The notes beneath the pieces are model-generated. The model did no database searches and was not told the DNA's origin. It saw nothing but the letters and a program-made list of their open reading frames with translations. 18,684 nucleotides of DNA from an uncultured Sutterella sp. (GTDB lineage Bacteria > Pseudomonadota > Gammaproteobacteria > Burkholderiales > Burkholderiaceae_F): NCBI GenBank assembly GCA_900552545.1, contig USAL01000025.1, forward strand, positions 1 through 18,684. Direction: 5' to 3'. Both the position numbers and the translations under genes were made by a program. Position 1 is the stretch's first letter. The number at the start of each line of letters is the position of its first letter. This document shows, piece after piece, positions 1 to 8,108 of the stretch.

Positions 1-340
1 GGTACTTCTCTGGGTCACCCTCGGGGATGAGAACCGAGAAAAAGAGCCGCGCCCGGCGGTTGTCGGGGGTGTCGAAGGCAATGGACTCCTTCGTGCGCAG
101 CACGGCGATCACGAGCTCGTCGAGCCCCTTGACGCGGCCGTGGGGAATCGCCACGCCTCCTCCAAGACAGGTGCTGCCGAGTCGTTCACGGGCGTTGAGG
201 GCGTCGAAGGCGGCCTGATGGCTCACCCCTGCGCAGTGTTCAACGATGCGGGCGATCTCTTCGAAGGCTCGTTTGCGGCTGGTGATGTCGCTGTCGAGTT
301 CGACGCTGTCCAGAGTCAGTAGCGGAGCAATGTGGTTCAT
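1..340 (-). CDS. ptsN: PTS IIA-like nitrogen regulatory protein PtsN (EIIA-Ntr), 3' part cut off by the window edge
   Basis: About 113 residues from an ATG at 340 run open to base 1, so the C-terminal third is outside the window (E. coli PtsN has about 163 residues). The motif LGSTCLGGGVAIPHGR is at about residues 54-69. His67 in IPHGR is the expected phosphorylation site of the PTS EIIA type-2 fold. PtsN is the cytoplasmic end acceptor of the nitrogen PTS phosphorelay and regulates potassium uptake and stress responses in other proteobacteria. It lies downstream of rpoN on the same strand, the classic rpoN-ptsN neighbourhood, with a 234-bp spacer. No strong Shine-Dalgarno is visible before the ATG (only GAGA). 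Family assignment is firm; the exact regulatory target here is unknown. Confidence 0.92.
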   Translation of the reverse strand, partial: MNHIAPLLTLDSVELDSDITSRKRAFEEIARIVEHCAGVSHQAAFDALNARERLGSTCLGGGVAIPHGRVKGLDELVIAVLRTKESIAFDTPDNRRARLFFSVLIPEGDPEKY

Positions 341-466
341 TCTCAAAAAGGCCGCGGGGTGCGCGGCGCCTTGCGGTTGACGGCTTGTGCGGCCGGGTCC
401 GAGGAACCGGCAGGAAAGCCTGGAGCAAAGCGCGCCGCATGTCGACGGCGAAAGTTCAGGGGCGGT

Positions 467-496
467 CTGCGCCGGGGCGCAGATCGTGCGCACGAT
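467..496. repeat. Two abutting perfect palindromes in the rpoN-ptsN spacer
   Basis: CTGCGCCGGGGCGCAG (467-482) is a 7-bp inverted repeat with a 2-nt centre. ATCGTGCGCACGAT (483-496) is a perfect 14-bp palindrome starting at the next base. Together they form 30 bp of uninterrupted dyad symmetry in the spacer that lies upstream of ptsN. A protein-binding site or paired RNA hairpins are both possible; there is no T-tract to make a terminator. The rest of the spacer (341-574) holds no gene that I can support. Confidence 0.5.
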
Positions 497-532
497 AGCA
501 CAATCGGATGACTAGGAGAGAATGGAAGGGTG

Positions 533-561
533 CGCCGGCCGTTCGTGCACGCGTGCCGGCG
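533..561 (-). other. Hairpin just downstream of the rpoN stop codon
   Basis: A 7-bp inverted repeat (CGCCGGC 533-539 with GCCGGCG 555-561, 15-nt loop) begins 13 bases after the rpoN stop codon. No run of T follows it on the minus strand, so it is not a standard intrinsic terminator. It could stabilise the 3' end of the rpoN message or be part of a Rho-type end. Confidence 0.3.
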
Positions 562-574
562 TACTCGTGTCTTT

Positions 575-2242
575 CTAGCGCGGATTCTTTCTAAGGCTTC
601 GCGGGGCGATGTGCTCAAGCTCGCGGTACTTGGCGATGGTGCGGCGGGCGACCTGCACGCCGCCCGCGGCAAGCGCCTCGGCGATGGCTGCGTCCGACAA
701 GGGCTTGGCGGGGTCTTCGGCTGCCACGAGCTCGCGGATGCGGCGCCGGATGGCGGCTGCGCTCACCGCGTCGCCCGTCTGCGAGGTGTAGCCCGTGCCG
801 AAGAAGTACTTGAGCTCAAACGTACCCAGAGGCGTCTGCATGTATTTGCCGGCCGTGGCGCGGCTTACGGTCGACTCCGACATGCCGAGCGCGGCGGCGA
901 CGTCCTTGAGCTGCAGCGGCCGCAGGGCGGCGGGGCCTTGTTGAAAGAAGCTCTTTTGCAGCTCGACGATCTTCTGCGCGACGGCCGTGATGGTCGAAAA
1001 GCGGAATTCAAGGGCGTGCACGAAGTTGCGCGCGTCGCCCGCCATCTTGTTCCAGGCGGTTTTCTCTTCGCGCGAGAGCTTGGCGCGGGTGAGAAGCTCA
1101 AAGTTTTCAAAGTCAAACCGCAGCCGCGGCACGATGGCGGTATTAAGCCTTGCCACCCAGCGGTACCCCGAGGCGTTGCCCTCGGCATCGTCGGCTGCCG
1201 CAACGGGCATTTTCGTCACGAGAATTTCCGGCACGACGAAGGCCGTGTCGCTCACGTCGGCAAAGGCCGAGGCCGGATGGGGGTTGAGGCCCGCAATGAG
1301 ATCAAAGGCCTGCTGCGCTTCTTCCGGGCTGCACGAAAGCGTGCGTGCGGCGGCCTTGAAGTCGTGCCGCATGAGCTCGGCCGGGCATTGCGTCAGAAGC
1401 GCCTGGGCAAGCGCAAGAGCGGCCTGCTCGCGCTGACCTTGGGCGTTGCCAGCTGCCTCCTCTTTGCGGCGCTTGAGCTGCAAAAGGAGCGCATCGGTGG
1501 CGCTGCGCGCGCCGACGCCTGCCGGGTCAAAGCTTTGCAAAAGGGTTACGGCCGCCTGCAGTTCCTTGGGCGTGGCGGGCACGGGGCACCCCGAGAAAAT
1601 CTCTTCGACCGGGTCGCTTAAGAACCCCTCGTCGTCGAGGTTGCCGATGAGCCACCCGGTGAGAAGCCGGACGGTTTCCGAGGTTCGCGAGCAGGAAAGC
1701 TGCTCCATCAGGTGGTCGGTGAGCGTACGCGCTAGCGTCAGCCGCGCATAGGGGTCGAACTCCTCGTCGCCCGAGGCGCTCTCGGCGGTCTTTTTCCACG
1801 TGAGCACCGCGGGGTCCTTGCTGCGCTCGAAATTTGAGTCCATCCCCGCGGCGGCGTCAAAGGCCGAGCCCGCGGCTTCGCGCACCGGGTTGATGGCCGC
1901 TTCTAGCGCATCGGCTTCAGGCCGCTCATAGGCGCGGGGAAGCGCCTCGGCCTCGTTTTCAAAGCCTTCGCCGTCGGGGGTGTCGTCGCCGCGCCGCGCG
2001 CGGGCGCTTTCGATCGGGGCGGCTTGAGCGTCACCCTGCAAATCGGGCGAATCGGATGCGTCGGGTACGTCCTGCGTCTCCGCCTCAAGCAGAGGGTTGG
2101 CCGCGAGCACCTCGTCCACCGTGCTTTGCAGTTCGGGCGCCGTGAGCTGCAGCAGCTCGACCGACTGGCGCTGCACGAGCGTCAGGGTCGTGCGCTGCGA
2201 CTGACGCTGGCTGAGGCGAAGGTGGGAGGCGATCGGAGCCAT
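575..2242 (-). CDS. rpoN: RNA polymerase sigma-54 factor RpoN
   Basis: Alternative sigma factor that recognises -24/-12 promoters and needs an AAA+ activator to open them. The 555-residue product is longer than E. coli RpoN (477), mainly because of an acidic, low-complexity region II at about residues 55-155. Region I at the N-terminus is glutamine- and leucine-rich (LSQRQSQRTTLTLVQRQSVE). A helix-turn-helix stretch (VAAALGMSESTVSRATAGKY) lies near the C-terminus, followed by the RpoN box ARRTIAKYRE at 532-541. The ATG lies 4 nt after the lptB stop with no clear Shine-Dalgarno, so translational coupling to lptB is likely. The end LRKNPR is the usual place for the family to stop. Confidence 0.97.
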   Translation of the reverse strand: MAPIASHLRLSQRQSQRTTLTLVQRQSVELLQLTAPELQSTVDEVLAANPLLEAETQDVPDASDSPDLQGDAQAAPIESARARRGDDTPDGEGFENEAEALPRAYERPEADALEAAINPVREAAGSAFDAAAGMDSNFERSKDPAVLTWKKTAESASGDEEFDPYARLTLARTLTDHLMEQLSCSRTSETVRLLTGWLIGNLDDEGFLSDPVEEIFSGCPVPATPKELQAAVTLLQSFDPAGVGARSATDALLLQLKRRKEEAAGNAQGQREQAALALAQALLTQCPAELMRHDFKAAARTLSCSPEEAQQAFDLIAGLNPHPASAFADVSDTAFVVPEILVTKMPVAAADDAEGNASGYRWVARLNTAIVPRLRFDFENFELLTRAKLSREEKTAWNKMAGDARNFVHALEFRFSTITAVAQKIVELQKSFFQQGPAALRPLQLKDVAAALGMSESTVSRATAGKYMQTPLGTFELKYFFGTGYTSQTGDAVSAAAIRRRIRELVAAEDPAKPLSDAAIAEALAAGGVQVARRTIAKYRELEHIAPRSLRKNPR

Positions 2243-2246
2243 GGCG

Positions 2247-3002
2247 CTACATGCGGAAGTTTTCGCCGAGGTAGATGCGGCGCACCTTTTCGTTGGTGAC
2301 GATCTCTTCGGGGGCGCCGTTGGCGAGCACCTCGCCCTCGTTGATGATGTAGGCGTGGTCGCAGATGCCGAGCGTCTCGCGCACGTTGTGGTCCGTGATC
2401 AGCACGCCGATGCCGCGGTCCTTGAGAAAGCGCACGATGCGTTGGATTTCGATGACGGCAATCGGGTCGACGCCCGCAAAGGGCTCATCGAGCAGAATAA
2501 AGCTCGGATCGGCTGCAAGCGATCGCGCGATCTCGGTGCGGCGCCGTTCGCCGCCCGAAAGCGACATCGCCATGTTGGTGCGGATGTGCGTGATCTGAAG
2601 CTCTTCAAGAAGCTGGTTGAGGCGCTCCTCGACCACGCTCTTAGAAAGCTTTCGTCCGTTTTCGTCGACCTGAAGCTCCAGAATGGCGCGGATGTTGTCT
2701 TCAACCGAGAGCTTGCGAAAGACGCTTGCCTCCTGCGGCAGATAGCTGATGCCAAGGCGTGCGCGCTTATAAATCGGCAGATGCGTGATCGGCTTTTCGT
2801 CAAGAAGAATCTCGCCGCCGTTGGGCGGCACCAGTCCCACGATCATGTAGAAGGTGGTGGTCTTGCCCGCACCGTTGGGGCCGAGCAGTCCCACGACCTC
2901 TCCGGAGCGGACGGCCACCGACACGTCGCGCACGACCTTGCGGGCGCCGTAGCGCTTCATGAGACGGGTGGCTTCGAGCGTATGAATGGTGATGTCGGAC
3001 AC
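2247..3002 (-). CDS. lptB: LPS export ABC transporter ATP-binding protein LptB
   Basis: Cytoplasmic ATPase of the LptB2FGC complex, which extracts LPS from the inner membrane and pushes it along the periplasmic LptC-LptA bridge. The 251-residue protein has Walker A GPNGAGKTT at 41-49, a Q-loop at Q90, signature LSGGE at 148-152, Walker B ILLDEP at 169-174 and the H-loop histidine at 205. All catalytic elements look intact. The start is GTG at 3002, chosen because residues from SDITIHTLE onward align with the family N-terminus and because an AAGGA box (complement near 3013-3018) lies upstream. It sits between lptA and rpoN, the standard order. Confidence 0.97.
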   Translation of the reverse strand: MSDITIHTLEATRLMKRYGARKVVRDVSVAVRSGEVVGLLGPNGAGKTTTFYMIVGLVPPNGGEILLDEKPITHLPIYKRARLGISYLPQEASVFRKLSVEDNIRAILELQVDENGRKLSKSVVEERLNQLLEELQITHIRTNMAMSLSGGERRRTEIARSLAADPSFILLDEPFAGVDPIAVIEIQRIVRFLKDRGIGVLITDHNVRETLGICDHAYIINEGEVLANGAPEEIVTNEKVRRIYLGENFRM

Positions 3003-3117
3003 GGTTGATCGGTTCCTTGGAGTGTTCTTCTCAAGCGCGAGGTAAAGAGGCCTCGGCGCAATGTCGGCGCGCGGCCTGACTCAAAACAAATCAGGGTCTC
3101 ATCGGCGCTTTCGCGCA

Positions 3118-3732
3118 TCAGGGCGCAAGGCGCGTCGTGCCCGACAAGGGGGCCGTTGCGCCCGTCTTCGGGGCCTGGGCCTCCTTGTTCGAGGCGTTCT
3201 TCGGGCGCGGGGCGAGCACGGTCGAGACGCGGCTGCGCTTGCCCTCGACCACCTTGCCCTCGACGTAGGAGCGCGCGGTGCGCAGGTTGTAGATGATCTT
3301 GTCGCCTTCGGTCGAGTCCTTCACGAGGCCGTTTTCGCTGCGGGCGAGCTTGGCGACGTCGATCAGGGTGATGATGTCCTTTTGCTCCTCATAGACCGCC
3401 TCAAGGGAGCTTGCGTGCACCCATTCGTCGACGCCCTTGGTCTTGGGATCGCGGCGCTCCTTCATGCGCACGGGATTCCCCCAGACGGTGAGCGTGCGGT
3501 AGCCCTCGGGCGAGATCACGAGCTGCAGCTTGTCGCCCAGAATCTCCATCGTGCCCTGATGCACCTCGACGTTGCCGGTGTAGATGGCAACCTGCTTGAG
3601 CTCATCGCCGTCGAAGTGGTTGGCGGTGATTTCAATGGGCTTGTCGCGGTCGGCGGACTCGGCCTGCGCAAGCGGAGCCGCCAGAAGCGAGCAGGCGGCG
3701 GCCAGTCCGAGGATGAGTTGAGGAGTGTGCAT
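3118..3732 (-). CDS. lptA: LPS transport periplasmic protein LptA
   Basis: Periplasmic bridge protein that passes LPS from LptC to the outer-membrane LptD/E. The 204-residue precursor has a signal peptide ending at AQA (residue 24). It then has an OstA/LptA-type beta-jelly-roll stretch, with KPIEITANHFDGDELKQ and the GNVEVHQGTMEILGDKL strand pair. A Lys/Pro/Ala-rich tail of about 30 residues follows the fold. It begins 23 nt after the lptC stop; that gap contains a short direct repeat (AGAGCC twice) and no good Shine-Dalgarno. The 115-nt spacer to lptB holds only the lptB ribosome binding site and small weak hairpins. Confidence 0.93.
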   Translation of the reverse strand: MHTPQLILGLAAACSLLAAPLAQAESADRDKPIEITANHFDGDELKQVAIYTGNVEVHQGTMEILGDKLQLVISPEGYRTLTVWGNPVRMKERRDPKTKGVDEWVHASSLEAVYEEQKDIITLIDVAKLARSENGLVKDSTEGDKIIYNLRTARSYVEGKVVEGKRSRVSTVLAPRPKNASNKEAQAPKTGATAPLSGTTRLAP

Positions 3733-3755
3733 GACGAAAGGCTCTTCTAGGCTCT

Positions 3756-4340
3756 TTAGTTGCTGCGCCGGGGCGCAAAGATCGATTTTACGTTGGTGTG
3801 AATATTCACTGTTCTGTCCACATTGTCAAGCGTGATGCCGATGCCCGTGGTGATGTCGGCGCCGTGCTCGAGCACGACCGGCGCGCTCGTCTCGAGCCTG
3901 CTCGTGTCGGGGTAGACCGTGGCAAAGGGCGTGGTAAAGCGCATCGGGGCGTTGTTGATGTCGCCCGCGCGCGTAACGAGCACGTTGCCGTTGAAGGTGA
4001 AGGTCTCGCCCCCATCCATGCTCTGGCCGCTGTCGGCGGTGGCGCGTACCTGGGGCTTGTCGGCCGAAAGCGTTACCATGCGCGGCTTGATGCTCGACAT
4101 GCGGCCGTCGGCGTAGTGCTCGGTGTATTCGGCAAAAAGCCGGCGGTCGGCGCTGCCGTCGTCCTTGAATTCGGTGACCGAGATGTTGTGCGCAATGAAG
4201 TCGGGCGCGTCGCGGTCGATGAAGGCCTGGTTGGCCTCGATCTCGGTGCGGATGGAGTAGTAGTAGGAGCTTGCCACCAGCACGAGCAGGACGCCTGCGC
4301 CCACGCCCGCGGTGATGCGATCCCGCAGATAGACTTTCAT
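3756..4340 (-). CDS. lptC: LPS export system protein LptC
   Basis: Single-pass inner-membrane member of the Lpt machine that receives LPS from LptB2FG and docks LptA. The 194-residue protein has a short cytoplasmic N-terminus, one membrane helix at about residues 10-28 (GVGAGVLLVLVASSYYYS) and a periplasmic LptC beta-fold. The conserved stretch around DAPDFIAHNISVTEFKDDG follows, then the FNGNVLVTRAGD strand. Start ATG is at 4340, 9 nt after the kdsC stop. Sequence conservation is low in this family, so position between kdsC and lptA supports the call as much as the fold does. Confidence 0.92.
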   Translation of the reverse strand: MKVYLRDRITAGVGAGVLLVLVASSYYYSIRTEIEANQAFIDRDAPDFIAHNISVTEFKDDGSADRRLFAEYTEHYADGRMSSIKPRMVTLSADKPQVRATADSGQSMDGGETFTFNGNVLVTRAGDINNAPMRFTTPFATVYPDTSRLETSAPVVLEHGADITTGIGITLDNVDRTVNIHTNVKSIFAPRRSN

Positions 4341-4349
4341 GGCCTGCCG

Positions 4350-4922
4350 CTATCCCTTGATGTTGCCCTTCACGTAGCGCTCCTCGACCAGGGCCTCCCA
4401 CCGATCCTGCGCGCGCAGCACGAGCTCGGCCAAGCTTCTCACGGCGCCGTTGCCGCCCGCCTTGGGCGAAACCCAGTCGACGATGTCGCGTATGCAGGGC
4501 TCGGCGTCGGTGGGCGCCGTCGCAAGGCCCGCGAGCTTTAAAACCGGGAGGTCGGGCACGTCGTCGCCCATGTAGGCGCACTCCTGCGCCGTGCAGCCGT
4601 GCGCGGCAAGAAGCTCCTTGAAGCTCTCGGGCTTGAACTGCCGCCCCTGCGCAACGGACGTGATGCCGAGCTCCCGGGCGCGGGCGGCGGTCTGCGCCGA
4701 GACGCGGCCCGTGAGGATCGCCACCGGGATGCCCGCGGCCTGCAGCATCTTGATGCCGAGGCCGTCGCGGGTGTTGAAGCGCTTGACGGCTTCGCCCTCG
4801 GGGCCCGTCCAGATCGAGCCGTCGGTGAGCACGCCGTCGACGTCGAGCACCACGAGCCGCACCTGACGGGCGGCGGCAAGGACGTCGGGGCTGATGTTTT
4901 GTAGTGGCGTAGTGGCGGTCAT
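4350..4922 (-). CDS. kdsC: 3-deoxy-D-manno-octulosonate 8-phosphate phosphatase KdsC
   Basis: HAD-superfamily phosphatase that removes phosphate from KDO-8-phosphate, giving KDO for lipid A decoration. The 190-residue protein carries HAD motif I as LDVDGVLTDG, with nucleophile Asp27 and Asp29. Motif II is in AILTGR and motif IV is YMGDDVPDLP. There is no cap domain, as expected for the tetrameric KdsC type. It follows kdsD after 55 nt on the same strand and precedes lptC by 9 nt, so KDO synthesis and LPS export look co-transcribed. Confidence 0.96.
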   Translation of the reverse strand: MTATTPLQNISPDVLAAARQVRLVVLDVDGVLTDGSIWTGPEGEAVKRFNTRDGLGIKMLQAAGIPVAILTGRVSAQTAARARELGITSVAQGRQFKPESFKELLAAHGCTAQECAYMGDDVPDLPVLKLAGLATAPTDAEPCIRDIVDWVSPKAGGNGAVRSLAELVLRAQDRWEALVEERYVKGNIKG

Positions 4923-4977
4923 GGCGATTGTGCGACGCGTCCTGAAAGGGCGCTTTTCGAGAAAAAGGGTTCGAAGG

Positions 4978-5964
4978 TTAGATCACCTTGGAGCTCATCA
5001 GGTCGTGGATGTGCAGCGCGCCCACAAGGCGCCCGTCGGCGTCGACCACGAGAAGCTGGTTGATGAGGCGCTCGTCGAGGATTTTTGCGGCCGACGCGGC
5101 CATCGCCTCGGGGGCGATGGTGGCGGGGGTCTTCGTCATCACCTCGGCGATCTTGATGTTGCGGATGTCGCCGCGGGCTTCGATCAAGCGCCGCAGGTCA
5201 CCTTCGGTGAAGATCCCGGTGCGGCGTCCGTCGTCGTCGACCACGGCCGTCATGCCGATGTGCTTTTTGGTGATCTCGCGTACCGCGTCGAGCACGGTGA
5301 CGTCGAAACGAACCGAGGGCACGGCCTCGCCCGTGCGCATGACGTCGCTTACGTGCGTCAAAAGCCTGCGCCCGAGCGCGCCGCCCGGATGTGAGCGCGC
5401 AAAGTCTTCCTTCGTAAAGCCCTTGGCATGCATGCAGGCAACTGCAAGCGCGTCGCCCATGGCAAGCGTTGCGGTGGTCGAGGAGGTGGGCGCGAGATTG
5501 AGTGGACACGCCTCGAAGTCGACGTGCACGTTCAGGTTGACGTCGGCGTTTTTGGCGAGCGCACTCTCCGGATTGCCGGTTATCGAGATGAGCGAGGCGC
5601 CCTCGCGCTTGATGACCGGAACGATCGTGAGAAGCTCGGCCGTGGAGCCCGAGTAGGAGATGCCGATCACGACGTCTTCGCTCGTAATCATGCCGAGGTC
5701 GCCGTGGGCGGCTTCGGCGGCGTGCACGAAGAAAGCGGGCGTGCCTGTGGAGGCGAGGGTGGCGGCGATCTTGCGGCCGATATGGCCGGATTTGCCAACG
5801 CCGCTTACGACCACGCGGCCGCGGCAGTTCAAAAGAAGTTCAACGGCGCGCGCAAAGCGGGCGCTGTCGAGCTCGCCGGCCAACTTGGCCACGGCTTGCG
5901 ATTCGTGCAGCAGCACCTCGCGGCCAAGTTCAACGGCGCCTTCGGCGTCAAGGGTGTAGGTCAT
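4978..5964 (-). CDS. kdsD: Arabinose-5-phosphate isomerase KdsD
   Basis: Converts ribulose 5-phosphate to arabinose 5-phosphate, the first step of KDO synthesis. The 328-residue length equals that of E. coli KdsD. An N-terminal SIS sugar-isomerase domain (about 40-175) shows SGVGKSGHIGRKIAATLAST and GISYSGSTAELL. It also has FARSHPGGALGRRLL, the usual link to two C-terminal CBS domains (about 205-328, MRTGEAVPSV and VMTKTPATIAP). ATG at 5964 is first in the minus-strand block and faces the divergent assT. No clear Shine-Dalgarno is present. The only promoter-like elements (TTTACA and TACTAT, complement of 5972-6003) have a poor 20-nt spacing. Confidence 0.95.
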   Translation of the reverse strand: MTYTLDAEGAVELGREVLLHESQAVAKLAGELDSARFARAVELLLNCRGRVVVSGVGKSGHIGRKIAATLASTGTPAFFVHAAEAAHGDLGMITSEDVVIGISYSGSTAELLTIVPVIKREGASLISITGNPESALAKNADVNLNVHVDFEACPLNLAPTSSTTATLAMGDALAVACMHAKGFTKEDFARSHPGGALGRRLLTHVSDVMRTGEAVPSVRFDVTVLDAVREITKKHIGMTAVVDDDGRRTGIFTEGDLRRLIEARGDIRNIKIAEVMTKTPATIAPEAMAASAAKILDERLINQLLVVDADGRLVGALHIHDLMSSKVI

Positions 5965-6118
5965 GGGTCTGATAGTAGAAAATGCCTAACTTGCGATTGT
6001 AAATGAGCTGGTGCGCACAGGGCGCAAAAAATGCCTTTTCGCCCGTCGGGCAAGATGTATCAGATCGTGAGGGCTCTTTTTTCTTTTTCCCCTGTCGTGC
6101 ATCAGAAACCTCCCGATC

Positions 6119-6142
6119 AAGGACGGATTTAAGGATGGGTTA
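6119..6142 (+). promoter_or_regulatory. Tandem 12-bp repeats upstream of assT, possible regulator site
   Basis: AAGGACGGATTT (6119-6130) is followed directly by AAGGATGGGTTA (6131-6142), 9 of 12 bases identical, about 90 bp before the assT start. A TAATAT element follows shortly after, within the GCCTAATATG context, and could be a -10 box, but no matching -35 box is seen. Tandem half-sites of this kind are typical of response-regulator or activator binding. The rest of the spacer (5965-6231) also holds an A/T-rich tract near 6078-6090 and two GACGTC copies 9 bp apart (6198-6212). Confidence 0.25.
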
Positions 6143-6231
6143 AGCCTTCGGCGCCTAATATGAAGACAAAATCCGACAACGTTCCCCGGTGTCTTTCGAC
6201 GTCGCCGACGTCCCTTCATGGAGGTATTCCT

Positions 6232-8094
6232 ATGAAACGACAGCTTCTGGCTGCGGCGCTTGCCGCGTCGATGGTGTTTCCCATGACTGCGTTTGCCGTG
6301 GGCGGTCCTTCGGGTCCCAAGGTGGAGCATCCGGTTCCCGGAAAGATCGGCGAGGTCGTTGTCAATCCCTATAAGATCGCGCCCCTGACGGCCGTCATCC
6401 GCAACGGCGGTTACGTTTTGAAGGACGCCTCTGTTCGCATCGTGCCCAAGCCGGGCGGCGTCGAAATCAAGTACAAGGTGGCCGACAACAAGCTCCTTAC
6501 CTACGGGGGCATTCCGATCTTCGGCCTCTATCCCGACTACTACAACACGGTCGAAGTTTCCTACACCCGCATCTGGGGATCCAAGAGCGAACGCATCGAA
6601 AACGAGGTCTATCGCTTTCACGCCCCGGCACTTTTCGGCCAGCCTTCGGGACTTGCCAACAAGACGGCCTTTTTTGAAGTGAAGGTCAAGAGGATCGACC
6701 CCGAATTCAAGGACCGGCTCTACCTCATCAACAACCTGCAGCGCCATCCCACCGGGGCCTTGAAGACCTGGAACAGCCCCACGGGCGGTGCGCTTGAATG
6801 GGACCGGGCCACGCGCAACGTCATCATTGATACCGCAGGCGACGTGCGCTGGTACCTCTACAACGACGCGCTGCAGGACTTCTCGAACATGTACCGCGGC
6901 GGCGTCATGATGGGCTTCAAGCAGAACCCCGACGGGGCCCTTTCCTGGGGCTTCGGGCAGACGCTTGTGAAGTACGACATCATGGGGCGGCAGATCTTTG
7001 ACCGTCGGCTTCCCGACAACTACATCGACTTCTCGCATTCGCTTGACGTCTCGCCCAACGGCCACTTCTTTGCCCGCGTGGCAAGCGCCAACTACAAGCG
7101 CCCCGACGGCAAGAACGTGCGCACCGTGCGCGACGTGATCGCCGAGATCGATCAAAACGGAGAGGTGGTCGATGAGTGGCGTCTCTTTGAAATTCTTGAT
7201 CCCTACCGCAGCGTCAACATCAAGGCGCTCGACCAAGGGGCGGTGTGCCTTAACATCGACCCCTCGAAGGCGGGCCAGACGCTCTCAAGCGAAGAGCTTG
7301 CGGCCATGGACACCAACAACGTTTGGGGCGACGTTCCGGGCGTGGGCGCCGGGCGCAACTGGGCGCACGTCAACTCGGTCGATCACGATCCGAGCGACGA
7401 CAGCATCATCATCAGCTCCCGCCATCAGTCGGCGATCGTCAAGATCGGCCGCGACAAGAAGGTGAAGTGGATTCTGGGCTCGCCCGAGGGCTGGCGCAAG
7501 GGGTGGGCCGAGAAGGTGCTCATGCCCGTCGACGCCTCGGGGCGGCCTTTGAAGTGCAAGGCAAGCCGGTGCGAGGGCGACTTCGACTGGACCTGGACGC
7601 AGCACACGGCCTTTCGCATCGACGCCAAGAGCGACGAGCGGTTCCTATACCTTTCGGTCTTTGACAACGGCGACAGCCGCGGCATGGAGCAGCCCGTCTT
7701 TGCCGAGGACAAGTACAGCCGCGCGGTGATCTACCGCATCGATCAGAAGAACATGACCGTCGAGCAGCTCTGGGAGTACGGCAAGGAGCGCGGCAACGCC
7801 TGGTACTCGGCCGTGACGTCGCTTACTGAATACCAGCCCGACAAGGACTCGGTCTTCGTCTACTCGGCCACGGCCGGTGCGGTGATCAACGCCGAGGCCA
7901 AGCGTGTGGGGCCTCCGAGCCCCTACCTTGATGACTTCAAGTGGGGCGCGCACGAGCCCGCGGTGGAGATTCAGGTGATCGACTGCCAGGGCTATCAGGC
8001 GATGCCCTTCGTGCTTGAAAAGGCGATGGATCCCGCGGGTTACCGCGCTGCGGCCAAGACTGCTGCCAAGGCTAAGAACGAGGAAAAGAAGTAG
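6232..8094 (+). CDS. assT: Periplasmic arylsulfate sulfotransferase (AssT)
   Basis: PAPS-independent enzyme that moves a sulfate group from one phenolic sulfate ester to another phenol through a sulfo-histidine intermediate. The start at 6232 is set by GGAGG at 6220-6224 and by a Sec signal peptide ending at AFA (residue 22); an upstream in-frame ATG at 6160 lacks both. An N-terminal beta domain is followed by the six-bladed propeller core. Catalytic residues known from E. coli AssT (His252, His356, Arg374, His436) match His269 (SHSLD), His379 (AHVNS), Arg397 (SSRHQ) and His458 (TQHTAF); the last three keep nearly the same spacing. Cys442 and Cys447 sit where the essential disulfide of the E. 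coli enzyme lies. The 620-residue product is full length. The physiological donor is unknown. Confidence 0.96.
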   Translation: MKRQLLAAALAASMVFPMTAFAVGGPSGPKVEHPVPGKIGEVVVNPYKIAPLTAVIRNGGYVLKDASVRIVPKPGGVEIKYKVADNKLLTYGGIPIFGLYPDYYNTVEVSYTRIWGSKSERIENEVYRFHAPALFGQPSGLANKTAFFEVKVKRIDPEFKDRLYLINNLQRHPTGALKTWNSPTGGALEWDRATRNVIIDTAGDVRWYLYNDALQDFSNMYRGGVMMGFKQNPDGALSWGFGQTLVKYDIMGRQIFDRRLPDNYIDFSHSLDVSPNGHFFARVASANYKRPDGKNVRTVRDVIAEIDQNGEVVDEWRLFEILDPYRSVNIKALDQGAVCLNIDPSKAGQTLSSEELAAMDTNNVWGDVPGVGAGRNWAHVNSVDHDPSDDSIIISSRHQSAIVKIGRDKKVKWILGSPEGWRKGWAEKVLMPVDASGRPLKCKASRCEGDFDWTWTQHTAFRIDAKSDERFLYLSVFDNGDSRGMEQPVFAEDKYSRAVIYRIDQKNMTVEQLWEYGKERGNAWYSAVTSLTEYQPDKDSVFVYSATAGAVINAEAKRVGPPSPYLDDFKWGAHEPAVEIQVIDCQGYQAMPFVLEKAMDPAGYRAAAKTAAKAKNEEKK

Positions 8095-8100
8095 GGGAGA
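8094..8100 (+). promoter_or_regulatory. Ribosome binding site of dsbL, overlapping the assT stop codon
   Basis: GGGGAGA begins at the last base of the assT TAG stop. It lies 5 nt before a GTG (8106) and 8 nt before an ATG (8109). It favours translation of dsbL from 8106 or 8109 over the later ATG at 8139, and shows tight coupling to assT. Confidence 0.6.
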
Positions 8101-8108
8101 AAGCCGTG

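Noticed and set aside
530..1621. A 363-codon plus-strand open frame opposite rpoN
   Set aside because: Antisense to conserved sigma-54 sequence and without any domain signature.
5972..6003. A sigma-70 promoter for kdsD (TTTACA / TACTAT on the minus strand)
   Set aside because: The spacing is 20 nt, and at 17 nt the -10 match is poor, so it is not listed as a feature.
6160..6231. An upstream assT start at ATG 6160
   Set aside because: It would bury the signal peptide, and the good GGAGG site serves ATG 6232.
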